Below the pieces are notes generated by a model. That model was given only the letters and a program-made list of their open reading frames with translations. It did no database searches and was not told where the DNA came from. A stretch of 64,000 nucleotides of DNA, from NCBI GenBank assembly GCA_001939145.1, contig LSRX01000067.1, positions 496,517 to 560,516 on the forward strand, written 5' to 3'. Source of the stretch: Symbiodinium microadriaticum. Lineage: Eukaryota; Sar; Dinophyceae; Suessiales; Symbiodiniaceae. A program made the translations under genes and the position numbers. Each line of letters opens with the position of its first letter. Position 1 is the stretch's first letter. Shown here piece by piece: positions 55,744 through 64,000 of this stretch.

Positions 55744-56511
55744 TACGGCCGTCGCCATCTCGTCATCGTTGTTGTGATGGAAGCAGGAGTAGTATATACC
55801 AGGACGAGGAGAAGTAGGACTAGGACTAGGAGCAGAAGGAGTGGGAGCAGGGCTGGGGTGGAAGTGGGTGCAGGAGTACGAGTGGGGGACCGGGTCGTAG
55901 AAGGTCGCCGTGGTCGTCGCAGTCATAGTAGAAGGTAACGGAGGAGGAGCTGATGGTGCTTAGCACCCCATCTTTTCAGGTATTATCCGTTCATGATCGA
56001 CCCTTCCACCAAGAATTCTGGTGAGGACAAGGCAGACTATTGCAGGCCGGCCTGCTCACACTCACAGTTCATGTGCTGGGGTTCTTCGAATGAGAGGGGG
56101 ATATGGGTTTAGGCTTTCGGATATAGGGTGCTTCACTATACTATATCTATTTCACGCAATGTAGCAGAACTGAACACGTTACAACGGTGTCTGTTCTCCA
56201 TTGCAGCACATGTTCGTAGCTCCAAAACCCCAGTCAAACTTTTTGGGTAATGTGCCTGTTTCCTGCCAAAGTGCTAGCCAACGTGCTTCGTCGTACCAGC
56301 CAACCTCGCCCGGCTTGTCTCAGATGTGAGTGCTGAAACCCGAAAACCCCCTACCTTAAGCCCTAAACTCGACCCAAGAGACCTCGTCTGGCAGTGTCCG
56401 AGTTGCGAGAGCGTAAACCCTAAAACCCCCAGGCGTCGAGGATGGGGTGGCGGCTGGAAACCTCCAGATCTGAGGTGCATTCCTCTAAAGGGATCTATCA
56501 GGGCTTTATAA

Positions 56512-56602
56512 CCCTTAGCATCGAAGGACTCATATTTTAAGGCTTTTGGGCCCAAAGACCCGATTATATAAGGCTTTTGGGCTATTTTGATGCTAAGGGT
56601 AA
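56512..56602. repeat. Imperfect hairpin with telomere-like ends
   Basis: ACCCTTAGCATCGAA at the left pairs with TTTTGATGCTAAGGGT at the right. Two GGCTTTTGGGC units lie between. Confidence 0.55.
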
Positions 56603-57254
56603 GGGTTCCTTACCTTTAAGCGCTCTGTTCCCAAAACACCCCACGCAGACTTGAAAAGGTCGTGGGATGCCTGGTTTGGCCCAACTACATCCAAACTCTC
56701 TGAACCCTGAGGGTCCATGTAGCCATATAGTATGTATGTTGGCCTTAAAGCCTTAAACGATCGAAACCCTATTTTAAGCTCTTTACGCCCAAACTCTATG
56801 CTACGTAGGTCCACAAACCCTTAAAGGAGTCCTGAAAAGAAGCCCTTAACGCAGCCTGAGCCTCAACCCCCCCCTTAAAGGGCTACTCTTCGTTTATCAC
56901 CTTCATGCTGGGAGTTATTACTTAAGCATTTGCTGATGCCAGTCTTCTGCGATTTGCGCACCTTCCTGAGTCATGAAAGATCGCAGATCGATGGGTTCAT
57001 AGTGTGCCATGCTAAAAGTCGTCCGAGAGTGCCTGCAGTTGTCCTTTCCGGCATTTACGCGAGCCGAAACACACCAGACACGGTTGACTTATACCCGTTC
57101 CAGGCAGTGGAAATGGTGGCCCAACACCGAGCTTCTTGGCCGGCACGAAGCCTTGGCACTAGGGGGACGCTGTTGTAGTATAGAACCCTTTAGTACCCTT
57201 TAAGGGGACCCTGTTATAGAAGCCATTAGATCCTAGAGTAGCCTTCAATATCAG

Positions 57255-57341
57255 CGAAGCTTTCAGGAACGCCCATCGCCTGTGTACGTACCTCGACGAG
57301 ATCCACGCGAAGATGCCGGAACTGAGCGAAAAAGACAAGGA
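57255..57341 (+). CDS. Helical exon, probably coiled-coil gene
   Basis: After AATATCAG, encodes EAFRNAHRLCTYLDEIHAKM and PELSEKDK, well-composed helical protein. The likely donor is the GT at 57342 (phase 2). A following open stretch (RCSPEAEEHRLQIATVCAQ, from 57389) would fit the phase but only across a 47-base intron. Confidence 0.52.
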
Positions 57342-58942
57342 GTCTTGGTCAGAAAAGTCGGCCCTGCCCGGGTTCTGATAAGTTCAAGACGTTGTTCACC
57401 CGAAGCTGAGGAACATAGGCTGCAGATTGCGACGGTTTGTGCTCAGGTCGAAAGAAGCCACGCTTTGATGCGCAGCTTGTCTTGGCATGGGAGCTGTTTG
57501 GGGGTGAGGAAACTGGATTGCGGGAAAGTGCGGTAGTTCTGCATGAAGTTATGCTACCATCCAGTACACGTCACGCATCCTGGTAGTCTTTGTTGTGGAA
57601 GTTCTGTTCCGTCCAGAATTAGCTTTTGCAGACGGCTCTGTGAGACATGCTTACTTTGCTGTCATTTCTGGCAAAGTCGCGCACTCAGAAGTGTGTATGT
57701 GCACATGGAGTGCGAAGAAACTTCCGGCAGGCAAGAATAAATTTTGTGGCAATCCCACGATACCACAGACCGACCTACTCAGAGTTTCCAAACCCACAGC
57801 GGGCTGTCATCAGATCTACCTCGTCTGAAGAAAAGATTAGTATTCATAATATAAATAAGTCTATGTGCAGTGCGATTATCACTCTTGTTTTTTTTGAGGA
57901 TGCTAATTTTTATAGCATGTAGCCCTTCGATAGAGTAACCGCAATAAGAACCTTGACAGCATAACCCCGGTAGAAATGCCCGCGAACTCTCCAGCATCCA
58001 GGGAAGTTTTATGAGCTCACCTACGATCGGGACTGCAACATTTCGGTGCCCGAAGGGGCTGCCCAGGCCGGAACTGGAAACGTTTTGGGGCTCAGGGCTG
58101 GTATGAGGTGGCGGCGGCGGTGGGCGTGGTGGTGGTGGCGGCCATGGTCTACGTTGTCATAGTGGGTTGGAGTCTTGTCGTCGCGCTGGCGGTGGCAGAG
58201 GGTATACTTTATGTTGAACTGTCATGCGGTTCTTTGCAGAGACTTGTTGGATCAGTGTCTGAGCGGTAGCTGTTTGGATTTTTGGGCTCGGGGTTTGTAG
58301 GGTTATGGAGTGTTAGGGCGATATAGGCAAAGGGGTTTAGGTTTGAGATGGCTTGAGGGCCGCCAACGGAGAAGGGCTCCGGCAAGCATGATGGTGAAAC
58401 CCTGAAGGCCCAAGACCCCCAAAAGCCATCTAAAGCCCCTTTGAGCCTCCCCGTTCTGCATCGTGCTTTCTGACACTAATAAGTAAAGTGCAGGCCATTG
58501 AGGAGCTCGGTTATGGCTCTGCAAAGGATGCAGTGGCATGGTTGTGCCTCGGCCTTGCTGCTTAGGGCTTGACGGCTTGAGGCGGCATTCCTCATGAGCA
58601 CTACAACGAAGAGCAGTCCAGGTCTTTTAAGCTCTCTCAAACACTAACCGTGTAAACCAAATGAGCCAGCAACCGAGACCAGCGCAGGAATGGTGGTGGT
58701 GGACTACCAGAACTGCGGGCGAGCCGGGTGTGTGGAGGGCGGATTTCATGTCTTTGCGCTGTTGTTAGCTCTCAGGATCACCGGCGCACGGAACTGCCCG
58801 GAACTGCCATAAACGCTAAACCCCAAAAACTTAATTCCCTAAACCCAAAGTAGGCCGTCAACTCTATAATCCTATAACTCCTTAACTAGAGTCAGCATAT
58901 AATCCTTAACCCTCAGCCCTAAGTTTTAAGCCTGCCTCTAAG

Positions 58943-58982
58943 ATGCGCGTCCAGGATGCACTTCGCAAGGCGCGAGCCGAAG
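58943..58982 (+). CDS. Helical micro-exon
   Basis: After CCTCTAAG, encodes MRVQDALRKARAE. G|GTGTGT leaves one base, and the exon at 59119 supplies two (Glu). The C-rich tract lies before it. TATAGGGTTTATAGGGTTTG lies in the 136-base intron after it. Confidence 0.48.
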
Positions 58983-59118
58983 GTGTGTCAAGTGTACCTC
59001 AGTATTGCGCCCTGCTGGCAGCCGGAGAGTTATAGGGTTTATAGGGTTTGGGGTTGTTGTCTTATGGGGTTTTGGGTTTTGGGGATTGGGGTACCTGCGC
59101 TTCGGGGTTTGTACGCAG

Positions 59119-59147
59119 AACCTGCGGAAGCACAACAACACCAATAG
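59119..59147 (+). CDS. Probable terminal exon of the helical gene
   Basis: After GTACGCAG, encodes PAEAQQHQ then TAG, giving an Ala/Glu/Gln-rich C-terminus continuous with the micro-exon at 58943. An alternative frame (NLRKHNNTNSSIHAK) is open. Confidence 0.42.
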
Positions 59148-59189
59148 CAGCATCCATGCTAAGTCTCATAAGTCCTCTTGAGTAGAAAA

Positions 59190-59292
59190 CCCTAAGCCCT
59201 AAACCCTAAACCCTATAGTATAAACCCTAAGCCCTAAACCCTAAACCCTAAACCCTATAGTATAAGCCCTAAACCCTAAAACCCCTAAAATG
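59190..59292. repeat. Telomere-like tract, C-rich
   Basis: About twelve CCCTAAA/CCCTATAG units, then the acceptor TATCCAG at 59305. Confidence 0.9.
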
Positions 59293-59305
59293 TCCAGGTA
59301 TCCAG

Positions 59306-59353
59306 GCCGAGGGGCCCGGCGCCGTGGAGCCCACCGTTTTCTCGGGCGCGCAG
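59306..59353 (+). CDS. Candidate exon between opposed telomere-like tracts
   Basis: 16 codons encode AEGPGAVEPTVFSGAQ, GC-rich and coding-like. It ends CAG|GCTTCC (GC donor), with GTTTAGGATTACGGGTTTGA about 20 bases on. It belongs to a further gene or to an alternative continuation of the helical gene. Confidence 0.38.
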
Positions 59354-59399
59354 GCTTCCGGGATGGTTTTGAGCGTTTAGGATTACGGGTTTGAGGTTC

Positions 59400-62300
59400 A
59401 GCAATTTGTCTGTGAACCCCAATTTAGAGGCTTGGGGTTACGTTTCGGGTCTCGGAATGTTTACGCAAGATGAGCCTTGCAGAAGTATAATACAAAGGGA
59501 ATGGGAGCAAAGACCGCCGTCAAAGACTTGCCGGTCTTGACGCTTGAAATCAGACATGCATGTGGGACTGCAGATGACTCGGCTCAGGGTGCTTTTTGAC
59601 TCTGGTTTTGGCTTCGGGGTGTGGGCTCAAGGCAAGATGCTTCTACATGCAGCTCTCGGCTCTCGCCATTAGCCGTGTCAGATGCCCTGTGTGATGTCGG
59701 GGAGGTGCTTTTTCTATCTACACAGACTGTTAAAGACGGCGGTGCAAGCGTGAGCAGTGGCGCCTCAGCTCGTAGAGAACAGCAGCGGCGTTTCGTCAGA
59801 ATCGATGCCAGGTCTTTTGCATGGAGCAAGTTGCTGAGCAACGCTAGTGTCAGACATACTGGGAGTGCCAAACCAGGTGATGGTATCCTGCCCTGACCCC
59901 GAAGCGTCTGCAGCCTAAACCTCTTCAACTCCAAACCCCGGAAGACCTATAGACAGTCACCCCCGCACTCATGTATACCCTGTATGAATCAGGACAGCCG
60001 AGCCTTCTTATCCGTCATGCGGCAGCAGCTGTCTTAGCTGCGCGGCCGGGCGCTCGTCATGCCTGTGTCTTTTGGTTTGCACCTACGTGTTCTTGGCCTG
60101 TTTCCTGTTCCTGCGACGATGTGTGTGTGTGTGTGTGTTCATGTTTCCGGGGTGGTCTGCATCATTTTTGCCCACTGCTATTTCTAAAGCCACAGGCTTT
60201 CAAACTTAGAACTTGTGTCGACCATAGGTTGTGTGCATCGTCTGCTTCTTCGGGACGTCTTACACAAAGTCTTGGTTCGTCCTCACTTTGGCTTCAGTAT
60301 AAGAATTAGAAGAGCAGCCGGTAAAGGCGAAACCAAAGGCATAACACCTGCCCTATCATCGCTCCATTTGCTTTCCAGGGTCGTTTGTCGACATGAAATG
60401 GCCAGGTAAGGCAATCAAAGCCGACCACTAAGCTCTGTTAGAATCGGGGCCCACATGCTTGCGGCGTTTGCCTGGCTTGTTCGAGGCGTAGGTTGGTTGA
60501 GGACGCTTCCGGTTGTGTTTATTGTTGAGGGTTTTTGAGTTACATCAGTGTCTGTTAAGGTCAACCACAAGCAAGCTGCCCATCAGTGTAAGTCTTTTGT
60601 CGTGCTGGCGTCTGTTTGGAGCTTGAAATCGTCTTGGGTATCGTGCTTTTTCTCGTGGCAGGGAGAAGCGAGGTCTACAACAAAAAGACTCAACAAAAAG
60701 CTGCCGTCCTGGCATCAGAATTAGGCTTATGGTCATGTTTTTAGGGGTTTAGGGGTTTAGGTTTTAGGGTTAAAGTATGGTCCTCATTAGAATATAGCTA
60801 TAGTACAAGTAGATGCTAAAGTGATGATATCCCTTCTAGTCCCTATCATAACCGTACACTTCATGATCATGCCCCGTACAGTCCCGATTGTAACTGTAGT
60901 TGAAGAAGGATTCCCCGGGTCGGATTTCACAGTCTGCGGGCGGCAAAGCTCACTGCTTCTTGTCGTTGTTGCGAGATGGGTGACCGTTTAACTTTTAGTG
61001 CATCCCCTATAGATCCAAATTTGAATACCCTGTGCAGGATGGACACTGCCTCGTGTCCTGAGTTAATTGGGACAGCAAGTGACGCGAGAGTCCTGAAGAG
61101 CAGAAGCGAGAACTAGTCAGTCAGTGCAACAGATGGGGGGGTCTGTGGTAGTTACTTGGTGATAGTATCCCATAGTATCCCCTTCCTCGTCCCTATACAG
61201 CAGCAGTTTAATTGGGTTATACCCGGGCCCCTCAGTGTAAAGCCGAACGTCAGATGTCGAGGGTGTGCCCGAAGAGAAGATAGCTTAGCAGGATCAGGAG
61301 CTTTGCAATCACCACAAGCAATATTGCGTCAAGTTCAAGGACATGTCTCTGAACAGTTGCAGCATTGAGCTTCCTCGTCAATTCTCGCTGAGAGCTGTGC
61401 TATAGGGCAGAAGGAACCGGGGCAATCCTCTCCGCAGAAATGGGGAGGCTGCCGGAACTTTTTGTTGCGCTTTCGGCGTGCAACGACTTCGCAACACAGA
61501 CTAGATGTAGATGCGCAGAAACTCGAGAACTAGCGAAGACGTGCGCCTATGGGTCTCGCTCATCAGTGATGGGATCCCAGAGACCCCCAAATCCTCTAGT
61601 TCATTGATTTTGAACCAAGTTATAGAAGGCATCCTTTCATCGGGCGCCCTGAACCCGAACCGCCAAACTCAACACCCTTTCAGCTTAAATACCCTTCTAG
61701 CTAGGAAATTCTTTGTGACGCAGCCTGCTCGCACGGAGCACGCAACGGCCATGGAAGGTTCTGCAGATGACGGATGGCGGTCCGGAATGCGAAGAGTTGA
61801 GGGTACAGGGTTTCAGGATTTTCCCGAATTATGACAAAGCAGCTTGCTGGGGAACTCGGCTGTCGAGCTCTAGATCTTGAAGCTTCGGATAGGACCTGTG
61901 ACTGATAGTTTTTGGGCAGACGAGAAGACGGGCTACTAACAACGCCTTCTTAGTGAAATATAGAGTAGTAGGATCCTTATCTACTTTCGAAATTGACGTA
62001 GGGATTGTTTGAGAGATTAACTTAGGGATTGTTTTAGAGTTTAACTTATAGGGTTTACTTTAAGGAACTTAACTACAGGGTGTCCAAATGTCTCTCTGGA
62101 CCAGTCTCAGACGCCTGCAATTGAGCTTCCAGCGGCAAGCGTATTGCGACCTCAGCTCCGAGGAAAAAGGAAACATGCGACATGGCGCCTGGTCATGCTG
62201 AATAGGCTGCAGGTGTTTGCGCTATGAACCTACGATCCCCTATGATCGTTCTTGTATACTTCAACATATCCTCGAGCCCGATTCTAATCCCTAAGCCCTA

Positions 62301-63640
62301 TAAACTTCCCAAACCCTAAACCTCCCATTGCCGCTTCTGAGATTTGCTCGCCGCTTCCAGGCTCCCACAACATCGGTGCCGGCTCTTCGCTAGAATAAGA
62401 AGAGCACAGCGGATTAGGACACCCGACGCCACAAAACTATGAGCTCAGCACTCGTGTCTTACAGGATTTATATAGGGTTTTGAGTTGAGGGACCTTAGGA
62501 TAGTGATATCTGCATCTCCACTTCTCGCCCATCTTTGCCATGTGTTCTAAACCCTGAGCCGCAACAGCCTACGTAAATCTATTCAAAGGCAACGAATATA
62601 GGCCTTAATTGGCTCCTGCACCCTAAACTCCTAAAGATTGCCACACATTTACAGACAAACTCCGCATTTCTTGCAGGAGGTGTATCTGCCATGGTTGTCA
62701 GGATCGTGTTGGCGCTGCTTTTGGCAGTCTCTTTCTCGGCCGGAACCGAAGAACTCCGCTGCAACAAGTTTAGGATTTACGTCTCAGAGTAAATTCCACC
62801 ACCTCCCAGCATTTCCAGCCAGAAGCAAGGAGCATCGAGACAAGAGTTCGAACCAGGGTCGACATCTCAACACCCCACCCCAAGCAATTGCTTCAGGTTC
62901 TGGGCCTACAAACCCTGAATCCTCGTAACCCTCAAAAGAGCCTTTATTCTATGTTGCTAAGGAGCTTGGGGAAGCCATTCCGGTCGAGTTCGTGAACGGG
63001 ACTCCGGGGGGAAATTCTGGAGTTTGGGGGTGCAAGCAGTTTTAGGGTTTCGAGTTGTCGCCCCCGGAACGGATCAAGTTTGAGCATTGGCCGGATGTGG
63101 AAGCCCAGCTCAGACATGAGACCCCGGAAGGACGAATGCCTCTGCGACTCTGGAGACCGGCTCCCTTGTAGAGGCCGAGAAAGTCAGCATCGCTGGCTAT
63201 GGCATGTGGCTTCTGCTCCTTGGCACCGCAGGGTTACTGTAAGGGTCATTGCGTGGCCTACGTCCTATGTTGTGCTGCATCATGGCTCGGGAAAGGAAGC
63301 TCCAAGATGGGATGGGCGTGTGTCGTGCTGGGATGTGATATGATATGATATATATATATATATATATATAGGTTCCAGATTCCAGATCCCTTGCTGTGTG
63401 CCTTAGTCATGGCGTTTTATTCTTTGCATTCCGGTCCACCTGATACTTGCGGAAAAGCATGTGCAAGTACACTCATACAAGTCAGACGAGTCAACAAACT
63501 GAAATTATATCGATTGATCATATCATCTGCCGCACATGCAGACGAAGAGATTGTCGTTGTGGCTTGCCTGTTTGGCATGTCCCTAAAAGCAGGCACCGAG
63601 TGTGATTAGGCTTTAGAGTTCAGAGTTGAGGGAGACACTT
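59400..63640. other. No supported gene
   Basis: TTTAGGG-type units at 60738-60775, TG repeat at 60119-60139, CCCTAAACC near 62316-62325, (TA)n at 63346-63371. Frames at 59621, 59971 and 61511 are open but without clear exon boundaries or family. Confidence 0.35.
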
Positions 63641-63649
63641 CTTCCATTG

Positions 63650-63890
63650 CCAAACCCTAAAATCCTTCACCCTAAACCCTATAAGCCCTAAACCCTAAAC
63701 CCTATAAACAGCCGTGCGAAAGGGAAAGACCCCATAAAGCCTGAACCCTAAACAAAAAGGGCTTTGCTCAACTCAGGTTTGGTGTGGTCGTCCTTGCGGG
63801 CTTGGCTCCTCAGCTGCATAGAGGGGCGTGCGGTGTTTTCCTAGGAGCTAGGAAAATGGATTTAGGGTTTAGGGTGGATTTAGGGTTGGC
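63650..63890. repeat. Opposed telomere-like tracts
   Basis: C-rich units at 63650-63750 face G-rich units at 63857-63890 across about 100 bases, the arrangement that surrounds exons elsewhere. An open stretch after CTCAG at 63776 could be an exon but is not defined. Confidence 0.6.
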
Positions 63891-64000
63891 GAAGTGCTGT
63901 TAAGGGTTTGCTTAAGCTTCAGAACAGTCCATATAGAAACAGGTAATTAGGATTTGGAGCCTGTAGGGCTTTTGGGGCGGAGACTCAAGCACAACTGTAG

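Noticed and set aside
55515..55938. Arg/Gly-rich and His/Thr-rich frames
   Set aside because: Driven by GGT and GGA simple sequence on opposite strands.

Overview
The window looks like nuclear DNA of a dinoflagellate, most like a symbiodiniacean. Four things point there. Plant-type telomere heptads (TTTAGGG/CCCTAAA) are scattered in degenerate form through the whole interior. Genes are broken into many short exons with long introns. Several introns that I can check by reading phase start with GC or GA instead of GT. One gene has a lysine-rich repeat N-terminus (KAMKAMK type) that I know from dinoflagellate proteins. There is no sign of bacterial operons, rRNA, tRNA or CRISPR. Positions 9381-10371 are an assembly gap, and 41240 is a single N.

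Layout. 2.3-16 kb, + strand: a gene for a six-transmembrane voltage/cyclic-nucleotide-type cation channel. I rebuilt it from short exons covering the N-terminus, S1, S2, the S2-S3 linker, S4, S5 and the pore. Reading phase agrees at six successive junctions up to the linker and at two later ones (S4-S5, S5-pore). S3 is not securely found. 16.9-17.8 kb, - strand: two phase-compatible exons of a gene converging on the channel. 18-29 kb: mostly intron or intergenic DNA with isolated exon candidates and microsatellites. 30-32.4 kb: an exon with a one-base frame break, two families of short tandem repeats, and one intact single-exon gene (236 aa; basic repeat tail, ubiquitin-like-looking core, acidic repeats). 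33.4-41 kb: three copies of a repeated exon-like unit, then a large gene (about 1,750 aa over five exons) with Cys/His zinc-binding motifs and three acidic motifs that could form a DDE transposase core. One of its introns holds five copies of a conserved hairpin. 42-59 kb, + strand: many tiny exons, several joining in phase, coding for helix-rich and coiled-coil protein. 59.4-64 kb: little that can be supported.

The main unexplained signal is how the telomere-like repeats are arranged. In introns whose ends can be fixed from the protein, G-rich TTTAGGG tracts tend to follow the 5' splice site and C-rich CCCTAAA tracts tend to precede the 3' splice site, on both strands of the window. Each such intron therefore carries inverted arms that could fold and bring its ends together. 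This is offered as a hypothesis for a telomere-repeat-based or introner-like intron architecture. Exon calls were made by eye, without transcripts or database searches.
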